Positions 1 to 9,585 of a stretch of 51,145 bases of DNA are shown piece by piece. The notes below the pieces were generated by a model. It made no database searches. It was given only the letters and a program-made list of their open reading frames with translations, and was not told the DNA's origin. This DNA comes from Nemertoderma westbladi (taxonomy: Eukaryota > Xenacoelomorpha > Nemertodermatida > Nemertodermatidae). The stretch lies in the NCBI GenBank assembly GCA_032718475.1, contig JAUCBJ010005041.1:1-51145 (forward strand), read 5' to 3'. The translations under genes and the position numbers were made by a program. How positions within the stretch are numbered: the first letter of the stretch is position 1; each line of letters opens with the position of its first letter.

Positions 1-108
1 AGGGGAGGGTAGAGGGGAGGGTAGAGGGGAGGGTAGAGGGCAGGGTAGAGGGCAGGGTAGAGGGGAGGGTAGAGGGGAGGGTAGAGGGGAGGGTAGAGGG
101 GAGGGTAG
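1..108. repeat. 12-bp GA-rich tandem repeat (window edge)
   Basis: About nine copies of a 12-bp unit, AGGGGAGGGTAG, with A/C variants. The array is cut by the window start, so its full length is unknown. Each unit carries runs of three and four G, which makes the strand a candidate for G-quadruplex formation (inference). Confidence 0.9.
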
Positions 109-970
109 ATAGCTATTTTAGAGTATGGCCGCAATAAAATTAAAAATCCCGATCTCGAAAATAGTGGATCCCGATCCCGTTGCAACACTAGTATGGACTA
201 CCGTATTACTCGATAGTAAAAATTTCAATAGCTTAATAAAAAAAACTCGCTACAATAACTAATAATGTAAATATTTTTATTAGACAATATCAGATTGTTT
301 ACATGTTCTAGAACATAATAAAATGCCCAAAAATCCAATAAAAAGACATAAAAACTCTCACAAATTTGATGTATACATACTATACTAGTAGTAGTACCAT
401 TGGAGTCGCTGCAGATATTGAACTAATATTGTTACACATATTATGGCCTACACATATTATCCAAAAACCAAATGGGATTGAGGCACGCACCGCACAGTAA
501 TTCCTTTGGTACCGGTTGGTTACGCGTTACATGTAGCTAAATATATATATTTGATTTTTGTTACGCCTAAATACTGAAATGGTTTCCATAACAATATAAT
601 ACAATACACCATCACCTCTTTAATATACAGTAGCAAATTTTATAACACATCGCAGGTCCCCTCCCTAATGTTTTCAAATTTTAATTTTTCAATCAAATGC
701 CACGAACTTTGCTATGATGTTATTTCTATGCTGTTCTTACTACTGGCCCGACCGGATTTTTCAGTATTATTGAACCACCTCTATAGTTTTATTTTTTGTG
801 GACTACAGTATAATATAGATATTATTAGGCCCCCTCACAGTCTCACACGGAGAAACTTTTGTTTCTGCAAATTTTTTCTGAATCACAAGTTGCTCCTATG
901 GGGTAAGTAATAAGTTGCTGGACACACTCAGAAACACTGTTAAAACTGTCTGCCTGGGATTGTGTTTCTG
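109..970. other. AT-rich sequence without recognisable gene
   Basis: No open frame with coding character, splice-consistent exon, RNA gene or transposon terminus was recognised. An 80-codon open frame at 668-910 has no recognisable motif and lies in low-complexity AT-rich sequence. Confidence 0.5.
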
Positions 971-975
971 ACTGT

Positions 976-1330
976 TTGTTTGTCAAAATATAACAAAAGC
1001 ATTCTTTCTAGCTAAAAGTTATGAAGATATGGTGGTTTTTGTGGCGCTGATTTTTTCAGTTTTCACTTTTAACTATCATGTCTCTATGTCTGTATGTCAG
1101 TCTGTCTTTCTGTCCGTCGATCTGTCTGTGAAAATAAAATCGAGCTAAAACTTTTTGTTTTGGTGGTTTTGGTCGCTAATTTCCGAAGTCAGTTTTCATT
1201 TTTAGTGAAGTCTAATATATCTGATTGTCGGTCTGTCTGCATGTCCGTCTGTCAAAATATAAGCAAAGCTTTCCAACTACATAAAAGTTTTGTTATGGGG
1301 GTTATCATGGTTGCTGATTTTATTTCCGAG
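976..1330. repeat. Degenerate approx. 125-145 bp tandem repeat
   Basis: Three diverged copies can be aligned. Each begins with a CTGT-rich stretch, followed by GTCAAAATA (or GTGAAAATA) at about 982, 1128 and 1251. Then come an AAGC-rich part, an AAAGTT/AAACTT block, a GGTGGTT-like block and TTTTC/TTTCC. The copies are old and indel-rich. Confidence 0.5.
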
Positions 1331-1332
1331 GA

Positions 1333-1355
1333 GGGGGGGGGGGGGGGGGGGGGGG
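1333..1355. repeat. Poly-G tract (G23)
   Basis: An uninterrupted run of 23 G, followed by T and four more G. Its length is likely to be polymorphic or imprecisely assembled. Confidence 0.9.
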
Positions 1356-1360
1356 TGGGG

Positions 1361-1999
1361 TTATGAATAATAAATTTTTTAATCATCCTTACCTAATGGA
1401 ACATCAGACTAAAATGAAGACGATTTCTAAAATCGACAGCAATAGAAAATTGTTATATTATAGGAGTTGCCTAGCAACTTGTTATTAATAAAACAAAAAA
1501 TAGCTCCATAATCAGAAAAGAGCAATCATTGTGCATTGCAAAAATAGGACATATGTTTGCATGGAATTTAATGTGTTCCGCAACATATATTTTTATAGAC
1601 TTATTTTGGACAATAACAAGATAATGTAGAACCTAAAAAATTTGGTTTTGGTTGATTGCGAATTTCTTATGGGTTTTTTGCTAGATTGACTCGAGTAATT
1701 GGTAAACTTTTTAAAGATATTACACCATTGGGGAATGGGGAATGCCTTTTTTAAGACTACAGTAACTCTATTTGGACCGAACAGAACTGAAATGGACAGA
1801 AAACTTGTGGAAAATACCAAGAGGAAATAAATATTGTCAAAATTTGATCAACGTTGATAACACAAATTCGCAATGACCACAATAAGTATTGCGGGAAAGC
1901 GCCTCGCGAGTGTTTTGGGGGGAGTGGGCAGGGGGGGGGGGGGGGGGTGTAAATAGTTATTAGAAATTGCCTTATAAACTTCAATTTGTTTGATATACT
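1361..1999. other. No gene seen; G17 tract at 1931-1947
   Basis: AT-rich sequence with a second poly-G run (1931-1947). Short minus-strand frames across it are broken and show no domain. A short AT-rich motif around 2006-2046 recurs, diverged, at about 6061-6105, suggesting an old dispersed repeat. Confidence 0.5.
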
Positions 2000-3600
2000 G
2001 TAGGCCTATTATTTCTATAATATTAGATATTCGAAAGTTTGAATTATTATTCAGCATTGAGAAAAACCCAGTTTCACCATCTGGTGAGAGTACCTGCGCT
2101 TCTGTGGCACAATATAACAATCCAATGCCAGCAACAATTACTTCTGGTATTCCATAAGCTCTTAGGATTTCAAGCATTTTATCTCTATGGATGGATCGAA
2201 TGCCTTCTTGAAGTCCACAAAAGTCATGACTGCGGGGAGATTCTTTGACTTAATTTCTTCAATCGGTCTCCGTAGTGCGAGTATCTGAGCTATTGTTTAT
2301 CTATTTGGTCGAAATCCGTTTTGGCTCTTACGCAGTAGTTTCTCTATGTGAGGCCCAATCCTATATAGAATCCTTTTATTGTATATTTTGGCAGCTACCA
2401 CAAGCAGACAGATCCCACGATAGTTTGTTGGTATAACGAGGTCTCCTTTCTTGTGGAGAGGCTTCAGTTGACCTTTAGTCCAAAATGGTGGTGGCTTTTC
2501 CCCTTTTAACATCCGGTTGCAAACATTCAATAATGGTATGTTTAGCACTCCTGTTTTCCATACCTCCGCTGGGATTTCATCTAATCCACTCGCTTTATTA
2601 TTGGACATGCTTGTAATGCTTATTTGGAGTTCGGCAGGTGTGAATATATATTTTCCCCTGTTGCTCGATGTTGCTCATTGTTACTCGTTGTTGCTCATTG
2701 TTGTTCGTTGTTGCTCATTGTTGCTTGTTGTTGCTCATTGTTACTCGTTGTTGTACTTTATTATTGCTCGTTGTTGCTCATTGTTGCTCGTTGTTGCTCG
2801 TTGTTGTTCATTGTTGCTCGTTGTTGCTCATTGTTGCTCGTTGTTGCTCATTGTTGCTCGTTGTTTCTCATTGTTGATCGTTGTTGCTCGTTGTTGCTCA
2901 TTGGTGCTCGTTTTGCTCATTGTTGCTCATTGTTGCTCGTTGTTGCTCATTGTTGCTCGTTGTTGCTCATTGTTGATAGTTGTTGCTCATTGTTGATCGT
3001 TGTTGCTCGTTGTTGCTCATTGTTGCTCGTTGTTGCTCATTGTTGCTCGTTGTTGCTCATTGTTGCTCGTTGTTGCTCATTGTTGATAGTTGTTGCTCAT
3101 TGTTGATCGTTGTTGCTCATTGTTGATCGTTGTTGCTTGTTGTTGCTCGTTGTTGCTCATTGTTGCTCGTTGTTGCTCGTTGTTGCTCGTTGTTGCTCAT
3201 TGTTGCTCGTTGTTGCTCGTTGTTCATTTTAGCACCTACCGATTTTTCCACTTCCCAACACTTTCTTCAGGACTATCGGCTTTGAGGCGCCCCTTTGCAC
3301 AACTTTTCCGACCAGATACCTCATTTACAGTTTGCCAGGTAAGTCTTGATTGTTGCTGTATGTGAGCAGTTGTAATTGCTTCAATTTTATCCTGTATGTA
3401 CTTTTCCTGGCTGATGTTGTAAGCCCATTTAAGATCGTCCTTAGCTTTCTCAACATTGTTGTGTTTTCGGTTGTTGGTTGTTCTGTTTTAACTTTGTAGG
3501 CTATCTTAAGATCTTCTCTTTTACAAGTAACCTCAGAGTTTCGCCATGGCACATACTGTGTTACTTTTTTGCAATTATTTAGGTACCTGGAAACTGCCAG
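2000..3600 (-). pseudogene. Decayed non-LTR retrotransposon, linker and reverse transcriptase region
   Basis: Minus-strand translation gives pieces of a LINE ORF2 in the right order. At about 3325-3585 is the region before the RT, with VPWRN and REDLKIAYK. At about 3230-3330 is a WQTVNEVSGRK-like and ESVGKWKN segment. At 2297-2608 are the RT fingers, with NKASGLDEIPAEVWK, HKKGD, NYRGI and QNGFRPNR. At about 2190-2290 is FVDFKKAFD, which carries one catalytic aspartate. At about 2040-2177 are YGIPEVI and SPDGETGFF. The pieces lie in different frames and are separated by stops, a frameshift near 2200 and a minisatellite at 2658-3226. The FADD-containing palm and the endonuclease are missing. 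The copy is dead, and is more diverged than the LINE at 28.5 kb. Confidence 0.8.
2658..3226. repeat. 10-bp minisatellite GTTGCTCRTT, inside the LINE relic
   Basis: Nearly 57 units of a 10-bp motif, GTTGCTCRTT, with A and G at the R position often alternating (a 20-bp dimer). It sits between the WKN segment and the NKASG segment of the LINE relic, so it probably expanded after the element inserted. Its plus-strand frames look like Cys/Ser/Leu/Val-rich proteins only because of the periodicity. Confidence 0.9.
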
Positions 3601-3999
3601 AATGCCAAAGTTCCTTTTGGGAACTATTCGTGTGACTTAGCCACATGTCTTTTCTGCATGTAACGGTAAATCATCCACTTCTGATTTACCAGACTACCCG
3701 ACCCAATCGCCTGCCACTGTCCCCTTCCCGGCTACCGAGTGCCCCTAGAGCAGTCAGCCTCAGAGACCATTGCGGACATCGGCGACGACACGGTTTAGGT
3801 ATCGACTGAATCCCGTAACCCGAAGGAGTAACAATCCGAAGTCTCGATACTCGAGTCAATGCACGCCAACTAAGAAACACTCCTACCGGTACCGGTACAT
3901 ACATCCATTAGTGAAGTCACACCTCAACCAGGCAAACCTCCCTGGAGAACAAAGAATGTAAATCAGGCCAAACTACAGTCAGTTCAACTGTATTAACTA
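3601..3999. other. Sequence upstream of the zinc-finger gene
   Basis: A more GC-rich stretch (about 3700-3960) with short, mutually shifted plus-strand frames, including one reading SSTSDLPDYPTQSP that ends at a stop near 3750. It could be decayed 5' coding sequence of the adjacent zinc-finger gene, but no continuous frame or clear splice site links them. Confidence 0.3.
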
Positions 4000-4899
<900 letters not shown>

Positions 4900-4934
4900 T
4901 CTGAATTTCTTGTAGACTCGTTCCCAAGTTGCAG

Positions 4935-4940
4935 AATAAA
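4935..4940 (+). promoter_or_regulatory. Possible polyadenylation signal AATAAA
   Basis: AATAAA lies 36 bases after the stop at 4899, a plausible distance for the 3' end of the zinc-finger transcript. Confidence 0.4.
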
Positions 4941-6059
4941 CTACTAAAAGTACAGTATATGTGGATTATGTTGTATAAGTCGTTGTAGAAGGCCGGTTAT
5001 AAAGTTTTGTGGTAGTTAATTAACATCATCTTAAAACTTAATTGTAGTACGTAGTTGGACTTCATTAATGTGTGATCTAAAAGAAGACTAGATAGATGGC
5101 GGAAGCGGGTTGCGACAAATTATTCGTTTACAACCTCCACCAGGATGTCCGCCTTTTTACCTCGCTTGTTGATTATATACAGATATGAATAATACCTGGA
5201 TAAGTGGATAATGAATATTATTTATAAAAGGGGCAATACTATAATTTTCATGCTCTGTGCTCAAGTTCAATTTGAATGTAATTTAGTTGTAATTGGTTCC
5301 ATTTCGACTTTCACCTGGTATTTAGACTTATTTAATAATATCCATGTTTGTCAATATAAATATTTAAGTTATTTGGTCCTACTAAACTCCCAATAGAACG
5401 TAGAGAACGTAAAAAGTAGACGCTTAGTGCATTTGGTGTGTAAAATCACAAATCATAATAAAAATGTGGGGAGAGACACGAGAGTTTAGCGAGTGCACGC
5501 GAGTTTATCATACAGGTACCACTATCTCAATTATTGGGTCTGTAGATTTGTCGTTCTGCAGATCCGTGTTTTTAAACGCTACTGGTAATAGTTGAGCTAA
5601 TCCTCGATGAAATCTAACTAAACTTGGTACACATGTCGTCTGGAAAAAGTTTAGAAATTTTCCAAATAGAATTTACGTGAGGCCGTCGAGAAGCTAAGAT
5701 AAAACAGTTGAAAAGAGCTAGCATTTTTCTGCCTGTCCTTTAATGGAAATTTAATATTTTATAGTATAAGATTTAAATAATTATACTTAAAAATTATACA
5801 GCTGTAATCCCCATACCCCATTCCATTATAGATTTTAATTAGTTCAAGTCATTTACTTTAATAAATGTGTTTTTAATTGATCTACACGTAATTAAGTTAT
5901 TAGACTAATAAGCCAGCTTGCTTATTGTATATCTCGCAAAATGATGAGATGGGCATTAATCATGATTCTTAGAATAATTAGCTAAATAATTTCGTTGAGG
6001 CGTTGAGATGGTAAATTAATATTTCTGTATACTTACATTTTGTTCTTAAATTTGGTTGA
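4941..6059. other. Intergenic AT-rich sequence
   Basis: No gene, RNA or transposon terminus was recognised. The short frames here lack coding character. Confidence 0.5.
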
Positions 6060-6065
6060 TTTATT
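6060..6065 (-). promoter_or_regulatory. Possible polyadenylation signal for the BAF-like gene
   Basis: TTTATT on the plus strand reads AATAAA on the minus strand, about 175 bases after the stop of the BAF-like frame. Confidence 0.3.
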
Positions 6066-6238
6066 ATTTCTATTATATGAGATATTAGAAAGTTTTAATT
6101 ATTATTAATAATACAATAAATCTAAACTAATGTATTGTAAGACTTAGTATTATTATAAAGATAACAATTAATAGTTTTGATATAAAGTTGTTTTTGGTTT
6201 TCTGCATCTATCGTTTTGGGTGCCTTGCGTCTGTTCGA

Positions 6239-7096
6239 CTATGAATAGTAACGTTTTATCGGTTTCTGGAGCCTTTTGCATTTGGACGGGATCCTTTTTG
6301 ATCTGCTTGTACCTTTTGACTTTGAAAGGGTTTGTTTTCTTTTTCTGGATGGCGTTTTCACTTGCACACACGGACAGATGTCTCCCTTGCTGCTGCTATT
6401 TGCCTTTGAACGGGTTTTTTTTCTTTTTCTGGGTGGTGATTGCACTTGCACACACGGACAGATGTCTCCCTTGTTGCTGCTATTTGTCTTTGAACGGGTT
6501 TGTTTTCTTTTTCTGGATGGCGTTTTCACTTGCACACACGGACAGATGTCTCCCTTGCTGCTGCTATTTGTCTTTGAACGGGTTTGTTTTCTTTTTCTGG
6601 ATGTCATTTTCACTTGCACACACGGACAGATGTCTCCCTTGCTGCTGCTATTTGACTTTGAACGGGTTTGTTTTCTTTTTCTGGGTGGTGATTGCGCACA
6701 CAGACAGTTACCTATTTCTACCTTGCTGGTCCCTGATAAAGTTTCCCTGATCCCGGCTTCCGGACTATCACTTTCACGCCGATAAGCTTTGGGTGTGCAG
6801 TAACCTTTACTAAGCCCATCCATCCATTTATAGACTTGATTGAAGTTCCTTTTCGAGAGATGCGGTCCGCAAACTCTATACATATATCCCGCAAACTCTG
6901 TGTAATCCCCATTGAGGTCCAAGAAGCGCTTTATGAGCTGATTTGTCTTTGTTATTCCCTTCCTTTCCATCCGCTGGTAGTAAATCGGACCAATACCAGG
7001 AACCTTGATGAGTTTGGTTTTGTAAATATTAGACATCCCTGTTGCTCCAAAATCCAACTCCTTTTTCGTTGATTTGGTTTCCTTTGTTTTACCCAT
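6239..7096 (-). CDS. BAF (barrier-to-autointegration factor)-like protein with repeated basic/CxC tail
   Basis: 285 codons, intronless; ATG in the context AAAATGG; stop TAG. Residues about 20-99 resemble the metazoan BAF/BANF fold in length and motifs. They show the helix-hairpin-helix KVPGIGP (31-37), then RKGITKTNQLIKRFLDLNGD, a VCGPHL segment matching the conserved Cys-Gly of BAF, and a final YKWMDGL. BAF is normally an approx. 89-residue dimer that binds double-stranded DNA, LEM-domain proteins and lamin at the nuclear envelope. Here it is followed by about 185 extra residues: a linker, then about five units of 28 residues containing RKRKQTRSK, NSSSKGD and ICPCVQV, and a Lys/Arg-rich end. 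The tail suggests nuclear targeting, DNA binding and possibly metal or disulfide chemistry through CxC (inference). The absence of introns could mean a retrocopy. The domain call is by eye; the tail is unrecognised. Confidence 0.72.
   Translation of the reverse strand: MGKTKETKSTKKELDFGATGMSNIYKTKLIKVPGIGPIYYQRMERKGITKTNQLIKRFLDLNGDYTEFAGYMYRVCGPHLSKRNFNQVYKWMDGLSKGYCTPKAYRRESDSPEAGIRETLSGTSKVEIGNCLCAQSPPRKRKQTRSKSNSSSKGDICPCVQVKMTSRKRKQTRSKTNSSSKGDICPCVQVKTPSRKRKQTRSKTNSSNKGDICPCVQVQSPPRKRKKTRSKANSSSKGDICPCVQVKTPSRKRKQTLSKSKGTSRSKRIPSKCKRLQKPIKRYYS
6290..6720 (-). repeat. 84-bp in-frame tandem repeat encoding the tail of the BAF-like protein
   Basis: The core GGACAGATGTCTCCCTTG (plus strand) recurs at 6372, 6456, 6540 and 6624, exactly 84 bp apart, with partial units at both ends. 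The period is 28 codons, so copy-number changes keep the frame. Substitutions are few and many are conservative. Confidence 0.9.
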
Positions 7097-7705
7097 TTTG
7101 AATTGATAGATTTTAATTTTTGAAATGAATTTGAACTGTTTCTATCCCATGAGATGCTACGATTTTGAAGTTACTTACAATGCTACACTACAACCGCATA
7201 AGCGAACTAAATCTACCTACATTTTCTTAATATTCCAGAATATTCCATTACAACCAGATTCACCACGGATACAACTTCTAACTTTCACACAAGCCACATT
7301 TCTTGCAACATAGAAACAAGATTCGTGAGTTCTCAAACGACGAGTCATGAATTGTTGCATAAATTATATAATATCTTTCAGCAACAATTTTTATAGGCCG
7401 TTTTTTATTTTATAAATTTTTTACATAAATTTATATAATACATTACATATAATTTACATAAAATAAGTTGAAAAAATTAAACTTTTGGTTTGGTTGGATA
7501 AAGCCTTATACGGAATCTTTTCAAAATGTGTATTTAGTCCGGTGGGGTGTCCTATGTGATTGTCATCAGTAGTCCAAATTATGTCCAGCTGGCATCCTTG
7601 AGGATAGGCCTACCTAGTGCATAATTAACAAGCGCGAAATCGCGCAAAGGTCAGCGTCTGCTATGAACTGTTGTCTCCTGGAAAGGCGTAATACAAAAAC
7701 AATTC
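7097..7705. other. 5' flank of the BAF-like gene, no gene seen
   Basis: AT-rich, with no clear TATA box or exon. A 62-codon frame at 7125-7313 lacks any recognisable feature. Confidence 0.4.
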
Positions 7706-7778
7706 ACCGGAATGTCGGGATTGAACTCGGTACCTAGAGATTCGAAGCCTCACGCTCTACCAACTTCCCCTCTGCGCC
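7706..7778 (-). repeat. tRNA-derived SINE head or tRNA pseudogene
   Basis: The minus strand shows an A-box-like GAAGTTGGTAGAGCG (within 7753-7770) and a B-box-like GAGTTCAATCCC (7717-7728) at tRNA spacing. The acceptor arms do not pair and the anticodon stem has a mismatch, so this is not a functional tRNA. Confidence 0.6.
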
Positions 7779-7914
7779 GTAGGAACCTTGTAAAACCCAA
7801 CTGTAAATTAACAACAACAAAAACAACAACAACAACACCAGCAACGGAGTGAATACTAGAGGTCTCGCTACACGGACCTAAAACATAGGATCTTCTGACA
7901 ATGACAATGTATAG

Positions 7915-7998
7915 TGCGGTGGCTGAATGTGGCCAATATACACCCGGGGAGGAACTACTTTCTACCCGGGTGTAAATTGGCCATATTCAGCCACCGCA
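7915..7998. mobile_element. 84-bp hairpin MITE with 6-bp target duplication
   Basis: Terminal inverted repeats of about 34 bp (TGCGGTGGCTGAATRTGGCC, then ACACCCGGG) surround a loop of about 14 bp. An exact GTATAG flanks both ends (7909-7914 and 7999-8004). The same termini bound the larger element at 39031-39768. Confidence 0.85.
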
Positions 7999-8004
7999 GT
8001 ATAG

Positions 8005-8201
8005 ACAGTCCAGACATTTTTTCTCAATATTCTGGTAATAAATTAACCATAGAAAATTAAATAATTATATATAAACCACACCAAAGTAAATATCATCTAG
8101 TTGTAGAAGGAAAATCTAATCTTTATTTTTGAAACGTAAGGTTACAAATCGGTTCAAAAAATAAATAATTTAATTAAAAAAAATATTTATGTTGAACCGC
8201 C
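8005..8201. other. AT-rich spacer between two transposable elements
   Basis: No feature beyond the left target duplication (8195-8201) of the next element. Confidence 0.5.
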
Positions 8202-8456
8202 CATGACCTACTATATATACGACCATGAAAGCTGCATTCTACCTACTAAATTTAGTAGGAACACGTTTTTAAAATCATTTTTCATATACTTGAAGGATTT
8301 TATAATAAAAGTCTTCTTGAACATTTTTTTGTGATTCATTTCAATAGTAAGTATTATAATTTTGAAACAACTTATTTTAATAACTATTTTTATATATTAT
8401 TGGTAAATGCCAGTTCCACTTCGTTGGTGCGTACCTACGCCATCTCCTGGAATATT

Positions 8457-8690
8457 GGGTGGTATTCAGAATAATTAGTAGTTACTACCTAGTATTAGCA
8501 TTAGCACTTAGTACTTACTTAATTCGGTATTCAGAATAATTTTGTAGTTCGTGCTAATACTAGGTAGTAATTACTACTACCTAGTAATTACTTGTTAGTA
8601 GAAAGACTTTGCTTTTCTGAATACGAATCCCTAGTAGTTACTACAATTTAACTAGTAAGTACTAACTACTAGTTATTCTGAATACCAGCC
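8457..8690. mobile_element. 234-bp MITE nested in the left arm
   Basis: The termini are GGGTGGTATTCAGAATAA and the inverse of GGCTGGTATTCAGAATAA. ATT is present on both sides (8454-8456 and 8691-8693). The right arm of the host element lacks this insert and provides the empty site. GG-ended inverted repeats and a 3-bp duplication are reminiscent of PIF/Harbinger MITEs (inference). Confidence 0.8.
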
Positions 8691-8863
8691 ATTGTATCTT
8701 AATTCAGTGACATGGCCACCAATTATTCTACAATTCTTAGCGCGTCAGAATATTTATTTTCGCTTTCAATCCTTAACTACAAGCGTTTGTAAAGTGTTTT
8801 GTTGAGTCTATTTAATTACTATCTATTTAGGGAGATAGGGGGGAAACTGGACGCAAAACCCAC

Positions 8864-8962
8864 CTTGGCGAATTAATATCCCGCCTCAATGTTAAATTCT
8901 CTATTTAGAGAAAGGAGCAGGTTACAGTGGCATGTTATTTTAACCAAAACAATAAACTAAAG
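8864..8962. repeat. Dispersed repeat shared with 39567-39663
   Basis: About 98 bp from CTTGGCGAATTAATATC through CAGGTTACAGTGGC to AACCAAAACAATAAAC recurs inside the MITE at 39.5 kb with modest divergence. Here it lies between short inverted copies of TGGACGCAAA (8847 and about 9012), so it may itself be part of a small nested element. Confidence 0.75.
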
Positions 8963-9585
8963 ACTAATAGAACAGGTTACAGTTTTATTATTGAGAGTAA
9001 TCAACTGTTATTTGCGTCCAATTTCCCCTGGAGAGGGACGCACAGTTTTGGCACCCTTTCCTACCTTTTCTGTTGATAATTTTTGGCAAGTTTTAGCATC
9101 GTCTCGAGGCTATTTGATTACTTTTCAAACGCTTGTAAGTTAAGGATTGAAAGCGAAAATAAATATTCTGACGCACCCAGTATGGATGAGGGAAGTAAAA
9201 CAATATATATTTCAAATTCCATGCAATCTCATTAAGACTTGTAGAATAATAATTGGTGGCCAAGTCATTGAATTAAGACACATTAAGACACAATATTCCT
9301 GGAGATGGCGTAGGTACGCACCAACGAAGTGGAACTGGCATTTACCAATAATATATAAAAATAGCTATTAAAATAAGTTGTTTCAAAATTATAATACTTA
9401 CAATTGAAATGAATCACAAAAAAATGTTCTAGAAGACTTTTATTATAAAATCCTTCAAGTATATGAAAAATGATTTTAAAAACGTGTGCCTACTAAATTT
9501 AGTAGGTAGAATGCAGCTTTCATGGTCGTATATTTAGTAGGTCATGAACCGCCATAATAATAACATGCGCAAATAAATGACATCA

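Larger units (their letters stand above)
8202..9546. mobile_element. 1.35-kb non-autonomous DNA transposon with very long inverted repeats
   Basis: The ends begin CATGACCTACTA and are inverted copies over about 255 bp (8202-8456 and 9292-9546). More diverged inner arms follow (about 8691-8820 and 9108-9290). AACCGCC, or GAACCGCC if the end base is counted with the flank, is duplicated on both sides (8195-8201 and 9547-9553). A 7-8 bp duplication and CA-type termini suggest a hAT-like origin (inference). There is no transposase frame, so any mobility would depend on another copy. The arms could fold into a long hairpin. Confidence 0.85.

Noticed and set aside
1-108. Telomeric repeat
   Set aside because: The 12-bp AGGGGAGGGTAG unit is not a known telomere motif and the sequence continues into ordinary DNA.
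2517-3365. Cys/Leu/Val-rich plus-strand frames that resemble membrane proteins
   Set aside because: Translation of the 10-bp GTTGCTCRTT minisatellite; all three frames look alike, as expected from period 10.
6220-6785. Two plus-strand frames opposite the BAF-like gene with hydrophobic repeats
   Set aside because: Antisense shadows of the 84-bp coding repeat. The minus frame alone has a recognisable domain and a good start context.
7706-7778. Functional tRNA gene
   Set aside because: A and B boxes are present, but acceptor arms do not pair and the anticodon arm is defective.
7915-7998. Hairpin as a transcription terminator or structured RNA
   Set aside because: An exact 6-bp target duplication and a second copy with the same ends at 39 kb fit a MITE better.
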